From Limnofasciculus baicalensis BBK-W-15 (GTDB taxonomy: Bacteria > Cyanobacteriota > Cyanobacteriia > Cyanobacteriales > Coleofasciculaceae): a DNA stretch of 38,448 nucleotides. Under the pieces are notes generated by a model. That model was not told where the DNA came from. It ran no database searches and saw only the letters and a list, made by a program, of their open reading frames with translations. Location: positions 1-38,448 of the forward strand of contig NZ_JAMZMM010000013.1 of assembly GCF_024178385.1 (NCBI RefSeq), in the 5' to 3' direction. Of the stretch, positions 32,600 to 38,448 are shown piece by piece; the stretch's first letter is position 1; each line of letters opens with the position of its first letter. The position numbers and the translations under genes were made by a program.

Positions 32600-33262
32600 A
32601 TGAAATCGAAGCTATTCCGTTTGACTCTGTGTTTGGCAGCCTTGGGCATGTTCGCAGCCTGCTCTTTAAATTGGAATGGAATTAGAGGATCGGGAATTAT
32701 CAAGACTGAATCTAGAGAAGTGACGACATTTTCATCAATCTCCTTTAAATCTGTAGGCAAACTCAAGATCCAGCAGACTGGCAAAGAATCTCTCACAATT
32801 ATCGCCGAGGATAACATCCTACCAATTTTGGATGGACATGTATCTGGGCAAACCTTGTATATCAGTAACGCCAATAAATCAAGCATTGATCCGACACAGC
32901 CTATTGAGTTCATTGTGGAGGTTAAGAGCTTGGAGCGCTTAGATATCAATGGAGTTGGTAGTATTGAAGTCAAAGATATCCAAGGTAAACGTTTATCAGT
33001 TTCGCTGGATGGAGTGGGTAGCATTGCGATCGCAGGAAATGTTGATGTATTGGATCTCAGTCTTTCTGGAGTCGGTAGCTTTAATGGTGCAGAGTTGAAG
33101 GCTAAACAGGCTACAGTTCGGAATAAAGGCATAGGAAGTGCTGTGGTTAATGTGAGTGAGCAGTTGGATGCGACTGTATCAGGCGTAGGGTCAATAGAGT
33201 ATATTGGATCTCCTCAAGTCAAAGAATCTGTAAAAGGTATGGGGGCAATCAAGAAACGATAG
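32600..33262 (+). CDS. DUF2807 (head GIN domain) lipoprotein
   Basis: 220 residues. The signal peptide ends in a lipobox GMFAAC with Cys21, so it is a predicted lipoprotein. The mature part is a beta-helical DUF2807 domain with repeating GVGSIEV, GVGSIAI, GVGSFNG, GIGSAVV, GVGSIEY units. Such putative auto-transporter adhesin head domains are envelope-exposed and often lie with PspC or other envelope-stress genes in other bacteria. GGAG 10 nt before ATG 32600 is the ribosome-binding site. Function: unknown, likely envelope surface or stress. Confidence 0.8.
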   Translation: MKSKLFRLTLCLAALGMFAACSLNWNGIRGSGIIKTESREVTTFSSISFKSVGKLKIQQTGKESLTIIAEDNILPILDGHVSGQTLYISNANKSSIDPTQPIEFIVEVKSLERLDINGVGSIEVKDIQGKRLSVSLDGVGSIAIAGNVDVLDLSLSGVGSFNGAELKAKQATVRNKGIGSAVVNVSEQLDATVSGVGSIEYIGSPQVKESVKGMGAIKKR

Positions 33263-33319
33263 CTTCGATCAAATCCATTTGCGATGGAATAACCGCAATT
33301 GAGTGGAGGAAAATTAGCA

Positions 33320-33394
33320 ATGCCATTTACCACCGAACAATTTTTTCTGGTTTTCAACAAATACAATCAAAATACTGGAGATAGTAATGACTAA
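33320..33394 (+). pseudogene. N-terminal stub of a DUF6064 gene, overlapping the next gene
   Basis: Reads MPFTTEQFFLVFNKYNQ then NTGDSND and stop, against MPFTTEQFFRVFEKYNQ of the intact DUF6064 gene at 35810. The surrounding 91 nt (33281-33371) repeat 35771-35861 with about 7 mismatches, including the GTGGAGGAAAATT ribosome-binding site. The stub's stop overlaps the start of the DUF6544-like gene by 8 nt, so it may now work as a leader peptide delivering ribosomes to that gene. Confidence 0.7.
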
Positions 33395-34169
33395 ATCAAT
33401 TTCTCTCAATACGCTCTGGGAGTCAGCGACACCTACTGAGCTTGTATTCAACTCAGATAAACTCTCTCACTTGCCAGAAGCAGCAAAACGGTATCTCGAA
33501 CACACAATCGCGCCTGGAACAAAGCTTGCTTCTGCGGTTCGTTTGAAGATGCACGGCGAAATTAAATTGAAAAAGTGGATTCCATTCAAAGCCGAGCAAG
33601 TCATTTGCTGGGAACATGGATTTATTTGGAGTGCTACGGCATGGATGAATGGCTTACCAATTGTCGGATCGGATCGTGTCATAGATGGCGTTGGTGCGAT
33701 GCAGTGGAAGCTGTTAGGATTATTCCCTGTAATGACGGCGAGTGGTGCTGATATTACGCGGTCTGCTATTGGTCGCCTTCAATCAGAGTCAGTGTGTTTA
33801 CCTTCTGTATTCTGCGGCGATGACGTTTTATGGACAAGCACAGAGTCAGCGGATCTAGACTCCAATTTGCATTCCAGTTTTGTCGTGCAAGGCGAGAAAG
33901 CCGAACTAGATTTCACTATCGAGTCGGCAAAGCCGAGGCTACGCCAACGAACAGGTTGTCTCAAGACCTTCAAGTTACCACGATGGGGCAATCCAGACGG
34001 TGCTGAGTTCCGTTATGTGGACTTCGGTGGAACTTTAGAGGAAGATCGCACATTTTGCGGCTACACCATTCCTACCCGTCTACGAATTGGATGGTACTTT
34101 GGCACTGAGCGGTTTGAGTCGGAGGGCGAATTTTTCCGAGCCACAATCGATGATGCAATCTATCGATAA
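33387..34169 (+). CDS. DUF6544/DUF6920-like protein, soluble form
   Basis: 260 residues without a membrane anchor. The layout LPEAAKRYLEHTI, then LKMHGEI, KKWIPFKAEQV, FIWSATAWM, IDGVGAMQWKLLGLFPV and later RYVDFGGTLEE matches the protein at 37554 (LPAPVQRFFRTVL, LSQTGEF, KWSPFTATQ, FDWDARIQM), so the two share a family. I place it in the DUF6544/DUF6920 group from memory; no function is known. The usual ExxGEL-R-xxE stretch is altered here. A 26-nt dispersed repeat (33923-33948) is inserted in frame. GGAGATAG before ATG 33387 is the ribosome-binding site. Confidence 0.5.
   Translation: MTKSISLNTLWESATPTELVFNSDKLSHLPEAAKRYLEHTIAPGTKLASAVRLKMHGEIKLKKWIPFKAEQVICWEHGFIWSATAWMNGLPIVGSDRVIDGVGAMQWKLLGLFPVMTASGADITRSAIGRLQSESVCLPSVFCGDDVLWTSTESADLDSNLHSSFVVQGEKAELDFTIESAKPRLRQRTGCLKTFKLPRWGNPDGAEFRYVDFGGTLEEDRTFCGYTIPTRLRIGWYFGTERFESEGEFFRATIDDAIYR
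33923..33948 (+). repeat. Small dispersed repeat inserted in frame (copy 1)
   Basis: A 26-nt sequence with GGCAAAGCC and GAGGCTACGCCAAC lies inside the DUF6544-like gene and codes for SAKPRLRQ. Its right 14 nt are identical to the end of the copy at 36932-36956. Small dispersed repeats of this kind are known in cyanobacterial genomes. Confidence 0.6.
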
Positions 34170-34191
34170 AAACATGTAGGAAATTTTCGTG

Positions 34192-35502
34192 ATGAAGCAT
34201 AAGTGCGATGAGACTATTATCATTATTGGGGCGGGAATTGCTGGGCTTGCGGCAGGTTGCTATGCCCAGATGAATGGTTATCGAACTCAAATCTTTGAGA
34301 TGCACGATCGACCAGGTGGACTGTGTACAGCATGGCAGCGACAGGGATTTATTTTTGATGGTTGTATCCATTATTTGTTTGGCTCTGCACGAGGACAGCC
34401 TTTCTACCAACTCTGGGAGGAACTTGGCGTTGCGGGGCAGCAACAATTTGTCCATCATGATGAATTGCTGCGGGTGAGCAAACCTGATGGGAAAACTTTA
34501 ATTGTTTACAGTAATCCCGATCGATTGGAGCAGCATTTAAAAGAAATATCACCGATAGATCGCCGATTAATTAGCGATTTATGTACAGGGATTCGCACTT
34601 TTACTCGCTTCGATCTGTCACTACTTCAACAGCAACCCAAAGCATTAATGCAGTTAGGTGACTGGGGAAAGTTAGCGCGGAAAATGTTGCCATTTATCTG
34701 CCCACTAGTGCGATGGGGGAACCTTTCAGCAGCAGAGTTTGCCGAAAGGTTTCAAGATCATCAGGCGATTGGTGTGCGGTTATATAACAACGAAACATGC
34801 GATGCAGATCGAATTATTTCAGCCTGTGACGGGCACAATACGCTGTTTGGGTTACTAGATCGGCAATATGTCCCCCGCGAGATCCAACGTTACTACGATG
34901 GACACTTACCGATTCATTCCCAACTACAGGTATCACTGGGGGTAAATCGCGATCTATCAAACGAACCGCATTGGACTACTCATTTGCTCAATGAACCTGT
35001 CGTAATTGCAGGGGAAAAGCGGTATGAGATTGGAGTCAAACACTATTGCTTCGATCCCTCTCTAGCACCACCAGGGAAATCGGTGCTGATGGTTGTTTTG
35101 ACAACTAACTATGACTATTGGCAACGTATTTATGGTCGATCGATCTACGATGCAGAAGAAATTCAAGAATCACAAATTATCATCGATCTTTTAGATCGAT
35201 TTTATCCTGGGATTAAGAATGATATTGAGTTTGTAGATGTGGCTACACCTCTCACCTACGAGCGTTATACAGGCAACTGGCAAGGATCGAGTTGTGGTTG
35301 GCTCCTGACCAAACAAACCCTCCCATTATCGATAAAAGGCTTACCTAAAACATTACCTAAACTGCGGAATTTTTATGCGATCGGGCAATGGGTCGAACCA
35401 GGTGGGAGTGTGCCAGTGGTTGCCATGTCTGGACGCAATATTATTCAGCAAATTTGTAGAGAAGACAAGCAGACTTTTCGGTCAATAACACCTGAAAAAT
35501 AG
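34192..35502 (+). CDS. FAD-dependent oxidoreductase, phytoene-desaturase-like, with a missing middle
   Basis: 436 residues from ATG 34192 (GTG 34189 just upstream also possible). The dinucleotide-binding motif GAGIAGLAAG at 13-22 and EMHDRPGGLCTAW mark the CrtI/CrtO-like amine-oxidase family. The C-terminus GQWVEPGGSVPVVAMSGRN is also typical. At about residue 190 the text jumps from AERFQDH to QAIGVRLYNNE: in the family a stretch of roughly 80-100 residues (with L---A-----GYP-GGS-) lies between. So the protein appears to carry an in-frame deletion of its substrate-domain part. Activity is doubtful. The reaction (carotenoid-type or other) cannot be told. The deletion size is from memory of the family. 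Confidence 0.65.
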   Translation: MKHKCDETIIIIGAGIAGLAAGCYAQMNGYRTQIFEMHDRPGGLCTAWQRQGFIFDGCIHYLFGSARGQPFYQLWEELGVAGQQQFVHHDELLRVSKPDGKTLIVYSNPDRLEQHLKEISPIDRRLISDLCTGIRTFTRFDLSLLQQQPKALMQLGDWGKLARKMLPFICPLVRWGNLSAAEFAERFQDHQAIGVRLYNNETCDADRIISACDGHNTLFGLLDRQYVPREIQRYYDGHLPIHSQLQVSLGVNRDLSNEPHWTTHLLNEPVVIAGEKRYEIGVKHYCFDPSLAPPGKSVLMVVLTTNYDYWQRIYGRSIYDAEEIQESQIIIDLLDRFYPGIKNDIEFVDVATPLTYERYTGNWQGSSCGWLLTKQTLPLSIKGLPKTLPKLRNFYAIGQWVEPGGSVPVVAMSGRNIIQQICREDKQTFRSITPEK

Positions 35503-35511
35503 AAGGTTAAA

Positions 35512-35626
35512 ATGGAAAATAACGTACCAGCAAACAAATCACCAATCAAATTATTTTTGTTATTTTTTTTCTGTCAATACTAATAAAATTATTTTTGCGC
35601 TGATTCTCTTTCATGCCATATATGGC
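35512..35626 (+). pseudogene. Internally deleted CPBP protease remnant
   Basis: ATG 35512 reads MENNVPANKSPIKLFLLFF, similar to MNNSKPENHSPLKFFLLVF at 31731. A T-run then ends the frame at TAA 35581. One frame over, KIIFALILFHA (about 35585-35617) matches the C-terminal region KSLFACILFHT of the same family. The whole catalytic middle is gone, leaving the two ends joined. The rest of the gap to 35770 has no recognisable gene. Confidence 0.65.
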
Positions 35627-35770
35627 AAGCTTTGTATCGTAATCAATCAATTCAACCAACTCATTCAGAAAATCATGCGATCGCCTGTCACACTCAAAGC
35701 TTGGTATGAGCGGAAGATATTAACTTCCTCCTTTAGTCGAACAATAGCGAACTGCTGACAGCTATGAATT

Positions 35771-35861
35771 GCAACGGAATAACCGCAATCGAGTGGAGGA
35801 AAATTAGCAATGCCATTTACCACCGAACAATTTTTTAGGGTTTTCGAGAAATACAATCAAA
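35771..35861 (+). repeat. 91-nt duplicated segment (source copy at the DUF6064 start)
   Basis: This segment covers the upstream region, ribosome-binding site and first 17 codons of the DUF6064 gene. It matches 33281-33371 at about 92 percent by eye. The shared part starts at GGAATAACCGCAAT and ends at ATACAATCAA, then the two copies diverge abruptly. Confidence 0.7.
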
Positions 35862-36457
35862 CTGTATTTCCGATGCAATTTTTACTAATTTTAGTGGCGA
35901 TTGCCTCGATTGCACTGGCAGGAAGTCCAAAACCGTTCGCAAACACAACTATTTCGGGATTACTCGGTTTTCTCTGGTTGTGGACAGGTGTTGTTTACCA
36001 TTTGATCTTTTTTACAAAAATCAGTCCACCCGCCTATATCTTCGGGGCATTATTCATTTTTCAAGGCTTATTATTTTTATACGAAGGCGTGGCAATAAAT
36101 CGTTTGATTTTTCGCGCTAGCCAGAAATTTTACGGCATTCTCGGCGCGATATTTATTGCTTATGCCCTAGCGATATATCCGTTAATTGGCTACGCTCTGG
36201 GGCGAATTTTTCCATCATCACCTACATTCGGCGTACCTTGTCCGACAACCATTTTCACGTTCGGCTTGCTGCTCTGGACAGACAAAAAAATTCCGTTAAG
36301 TTTATTGATTATTCCAGTTTTATGGTCGATTGTCGGAACCTCAGCGGCTTTAAATTTCGGGATTAAAGAAGATTTCGGATTGCTTGTCGCAGGAACGCTC
36401 GGAACGGCTTTTATTATTCGACGCAATTTAACACCAAAAATGGATAAATTGTCTTGA
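35810..36457 (+). CDS. DUF6064 family membrane protein
   Basis: 215 residues, mostly hydrophobic, with about six or seven segments (FLLILVAIASIALA, ISGLLGFLWLWTGVVYHLIF, AYIFGALFIFQGLLFLY, ILGAIFIAYALAIYPLIGY, TTIFTFGLLLW, LLIIPVLWSIVGTSAAL). The start MPFTTEQFF-VF--YN and the motif FGVPCPTTIFTFGLLL are hallmarks I associate with DUF6064; function unknown. GTGGAGGAAAA gives a strong ribosome-binding site for ATG 35810. A truncated duplicate of its start lies at 33320. Confidence 0.75.
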   Translation: MPFTTEQFFRVFEKYNQTVFPMQFLLILVAIASIALAGSPKPFANTTISGLLGFLWLWTGVVYHLIFFTKISPPAYIFGALFIFQGLLFLYEGVAINRLIFRASQKFYGILGAIFIAYALAIYPLIGYALGRIFPSSPTFGVPCPTTIFTFGLLLWTDKKIPLSLLIIPVLWSIVGTSAALNFGIKEDFGLLVAGTLGTAFIIRRNLTPKMDKLS

Positions 36458-36535
36458 CGCAATATGGAAAGTGAAACCAAATTAACACTGATTAAAATCC
36501 TTAAAATTTAAGTCATTTCTACGAGGAGTAATAAA

Positions 36536-37183
36536 TTGAATATTTTTATTCTGTTTGCTGGTTTCTTGGTTCTTTTGTATTTTCTTGTGATTAGATCCTG
36601 GCAGTTAACTTGGGGAGCAACTAAAGAGGAGATTACTCAGTCTTTAATTGGCGATGAAATTGTCCAAAAGCCTCACTTCGTTGCCACAAGAGCGGTATCG
36701 ATCGAAGCTCCACCTACTGAAGTATGGAAATGGATAATTCAAATTGGTTCTGGGAGGGCTGGTTTTTATAGTATCGATCTGATAGACAATGCCAATATAC
36801 CGAGCGCAAGAAATATACTACCAAAATATCAAAAAATTGAGAAAGATTACTTTATTCCATTTACTCCTAACCAAAAGAATGGAATGTGGGTTAAAGATTA
36901 TCGAGAACCTGAGTATATCTTATGGTGGGATTCTCCGAGGGAGAGGCTACGCCAACAAAAAGCAAATGGAACATGGGGCTGGTTCTTACGACAAACTGAA
37001 GCTGGTGATACAAGACTAATAACTAGATTAAGAACCAAATATAATTTTAGCTTTCCCTGGATTATCTATTATATCTTCTATGACTTGGGAGACATTATCA
37101 TGATGAGTAAATGTATGTTGGGCATCAAAAAAAGAGCGGAAACAATTCATCACAAAAATGTTGGAGGTAAAGTTCAAACATGA
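36536..37183 (+). CDS. Membrane-anchored SRPBCC (START-like) protein with a TTG start
   Basis: 215 residues: one N-terminal membrane segment (IFILFAGFLVLLYFLVI) then a SRPBCC-type ligand-binding fold, suggested by TRAVSIEAPPTEVWKWIIQI, GRAGFYSIDLIDN and GTWGWFLRQTEAGDTRLITR. This fold binds hydrophobic ligands; the ligand is unknown. The start is TTG 36536, supported by ACGAGGAG at 36521-36528 and by the absence of a nearby ATG. A dispersed repeat (36932-36956) adds SPRERLRQQ in frame. The stop overlaps the next start (ATGA), so the broken CPBP gene was in the same unit. Confidence 0.65.
   Translation: MNIFILFAGFLVLLYFLVIRSWQLTWGATKEEITQSLIGDEIVQKPHFVATRAVSIEAPPTEVWKWIIQIGSGRAGFYSIDLIDNANIPSARNILPKYQKIEKDYFIPFTPNQKNGMWVKDYREPEYILWWDSPRERLRQQKANGTWGWFLRQTEAGDTRLITRLRTKYNFSFPWIIYYIFYDLGDIIMMSKCMLGIKKRAETIHHKNVGGKVQT
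36932..36956 (+). repeat. Small dispersed repeat inserted in frame (copy 2)
   Basis: TCTCCGAGGGAGAGGCTACG continuing CCAAC: a TCTC/GAGA mini-hairpin followed by the 14-mer GAGGCTACGCCAAC shared with 33935-33948. It falls inside the SRPBCC gene between WWDSP and KANGTWGW. Confidence 0.6.
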
Positions 37184-37535
37184 GAACCACCCATAAACCT
37201 TTCTCCCTCATAACATATCTATTGATTGTCGTGGCGGTATCTTGGCCATTTCAAATCGCCTATGTCCTGTGGGCAGAGACACCGTTTATGCGCTATGCCT
37301 TAAGCTCATTACCGATGATTATGGTCACAGTTGCCACCTATATTGCTGGTCGCTATATATTCCATGATGGCTTCTCCAAAGCTGGCTGGAATTGGGGTAA
37401 ATCAAAACACTATTTAGCAGTCTTTTCACTTTTGATATTTATCTTCCCTGTTGGTTAGCAAAATACACGAAGTTAATCTATACAACCATTTTCGCGATCG
37501 TTCTCATCATCACAATCTATCAAAGTCTAAATTAA
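37180..37535 (+). pseudogene. Internally deleted CPBP protease gene (N-terminal ORF 37180-37458)
   Basis: The first frame gives 92 residues: SLITYLLIVVAVSWPFQIAY, ETPFMRYALSSLPMIMVTVA, ATYIAGRYIF, GWNWGKSKHYL, then an early stop. This is the N-terminal part of a CPBP protease, lacking the EE-x3-R, His and HxxxN motifs. Immediately after, in another frame, LAKYTKLIYTTIFAIVLIIT then IYQSLN and TAA 37533 looks like the protein's last membrane helix. So the gene is again reduced to its two ends by an internal deletion with frameshift. The 92-residue product could still be made, since the start overlaps the SRPBCC stop. Confidence 0.6.
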
Positions 37536-37553
37536 CAAACATAGGTAAGTATC

Positions 37554-38420
37554 ATGTGGATGAAATGGATTGCAATTATTGGTGTTTTCATCATAGTCTC
37601 CCTTGGAATTGCTGCCATTTATAGTGGCTATCGCTGGCAGTCAGATACTGATAAATTACGCGCCAAATTAACAAGTGGACGGCGAACAATTGAGCCAAAA
37701 ATCTACGACCAAAAAGAGCTTGAAGGTTTACCAGCCCCCGTACAGCGATTCTTTCGGACAGTACTCAAGGATGGACAGCCAATCGTGACTGCAGTTAAAC
37801 TCTCTCAGACAGGAGAGTTTAATATGAGCGAGACAGAAGACAAGTGGAGTCCATTCACTGCAACTCAATTTGTCATCACTCAACGTCTAGGTTTTGATTG
37901 GGATGCACGCATCCAAATGGCTCCAGGAGTGAATATATTTGTCCATGATACATATCTGTTAGGAGAAGGCAACTTACACGCATCATTACTCGGTTTTTTC
38001 ACCCTGGCAAAAATGCACAATACGCCTGAATTGAACCAAGGTGAATTATTGCGATTCTTTGCTGAAGCTGCTTGGTATCCTACTGCCCTATTACCCAGTC
38101 AGGGTGTACGCTGGGAAGCAATCGATGACACCTCTGCTCGCGCTACTCTGACGGATGGTGCAACAACTGTCTCTCTCGTATTTCAGTTTAATGCTGAAGG
38201 TGCGATCGCTACTATGCGGGCTGATGCGCGTTATCGTGACAAGCTGACTGCTATGCCCTGGGGTGGCAGATTTTGGGAATATTCAGTTTGCGATGGGATG
38301 CTTATTCCCTTAAGAGGTGAAGTGGGATGGGAGCATCCAGAAGGCACTCGACTCTATTACAAAGGGCTGATTACAGAGATTAACTGGGAGCATCCCGAGA
38401 AAGGAAGAAATGCAGGTTGA
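37554..38420 (+). CDS. DUF6544/DUF6920-like protein, membrane-anchored form
   Basis: 288 residues. One N-terminal membrane helix (WIAIIGVFIIVSLGIAAIY) then a soluble domain with the family pattern LPAPVQRFFRTVL, VKLSQTGEFNM, WSPFTATQ, FDWDARIQMAPG, VHDTYLLGEG, LNQGELLRFFAEAAWYPTAL, and a C-terminal W-Y-GLITEINW. The same domain, changed and without the anchor, is at 33387. No function is established for the family. AGGTAAG about 7 nt upstream supports ATG 37554. Confidence 0.6.
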   Translation: MWMKWIAIIGVFIIVSLGIAAIYSGYRWQSDTDKLRAKLTSGRRTIEPKIYDQKELEGLPAPVQRFFRTVLKDGQPIVTAVKLSQTGEFNMSETEDKWSPFTATQFVITQRLGFDWDARIQMAPGVNIFVHDTYLLGEGNLHASLLGFFTLAKMHNTPELNQGELLRFFAEAAWYPTALLPSQGVRWEAIDDTSARATLTDGATTVSLVFQFNAEGAIATMRADARYRDKLTAMPWGGRFWEYSVCDGMLIPLRGEVGWEHPEGTRLYYKGLITEINWEHPEKGRNAG

Positions 38421-38428
38421 TTCTTACT

Positions 38429-38448
38429 CCCCCCTTTGACAAGGGGGG
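38429..38448. repeat. CCCCCCTT-TGAC-AAGGGGGG hairpin at the window end
   Basis: A perfect 8-bp stem with a TGAC loop, 8 nt after the last stop. It may act as a terminator, but its right arm is the same AAGGGGGG as in the repeat at 62-78, which favours a dispersed repeat. The window ends here, so what follows is unknown. Confidence 0.6.

Noticed and set aside
35640-35760. Possible additional remnant between the CPBP stub and the DUF6064 gene
   Set aside because: The frame stays open for a while, but the residues resemble no family and there is no start signal.
38429-38448. Dedicated rho-independent terminator for the last gene
   Set aside because: The stem belongs to a G-rich dispersed repeat also found at 62-78 and no T-run is visible before the window ends; kept as a repeat instead.

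Overview
The window comes from a cyanobacterium, most likely a filamentous, mat-forming type; genus not determined. The evidence is the frequent HIP1-type octamer GCGATCGC, a cyanobacterial/chloroplast family (DUF3611), an acyl-lipid delta-9 type desaturase, and dense small dispersed repeats. These include AGAAACCGGGTTTCTT, GAGGCTACGCCAAC, AAGGGGGGTTGGGGGGG and elements bounded by GACTTACGCA. All intact genes are on the + strand. I saw no tRNA, rRNA, CRISPR array or intact transposase.

Layout. 1-639 holds only repeats. 640-2952 encodes a NACHT NTPase with an N-terminal DNA-binding-like segment (possible defence or signalling protein). 3146-9410 is a stress/membrane set: fatty-acid desaturase, a four-repeat CsbD-like protein, a cytoplasmic alpha-amylase, a coiled-coil protein, a GlsB/YeaQ protein, a small exported protein resembling low-temperature-induced proteins, a DUF1269 protein and a small Cys-rich membrane protein. 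9428-17362 is a cation set: a CDF exporter, an MgtA-type P-ATPase, a DUF3611 protein, a Na,K-ATPase-like (P2C) P-ATPase and a zinc-ribbon membrane protein. 17387-26816 is a fermentation set: an ADP-forming acyl-CoA synthetase fused to a GNAT acetyltransferase, pyruvate formate-lyase, its activase and AdhE. 27132-38420 is a run of mostly membrane or envelope genes: an Acg-type nitroreductase-like protein, a bactofilin-like membrane protein, a PspC-domain protein, two CPBP proteases, a DUF2807 lipoprotein, two DUF6544-like proteins, a FAD oxidoreductase, a DUF6064 protein and a SRPBCC protein.

How they may work together (inference). Amylase, PflB/PflA, AdhE and the ADP-forming synthetase give a route from glycogen through pyruvate to acetyl-CoA plus formate, then to ethanol (AdhE) and acetate with ATP (synthetase). 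The adjacent P-type ATPases and stress membrane proteins would suit survival in dark, anoxic conditions. The GNAT domain on the synthetase could link acetyl-CoA supply to protein acetylation.

The most unusual aspect is the number of gene stubs. Several intergenic gaps contain N-terminal, C-terminal or internally deleted remnants of families that in most cases also have an intact copy in the window: DUF1269, zinc-ribbon, nitroreductase, DUF6064 and CPBP (two), plus DUF937 and a possible methyltransferase without an intact copy here. One DUF1269 stub is interrupted by a 90-bp element with a clear 7-bp target duplication. An intact-looking FAD oxidoreductase also appears to lack its middle domain. 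Short repeats are inserted in frame in three genes. Function calls come from reading motifs by eye; no database search was possible.
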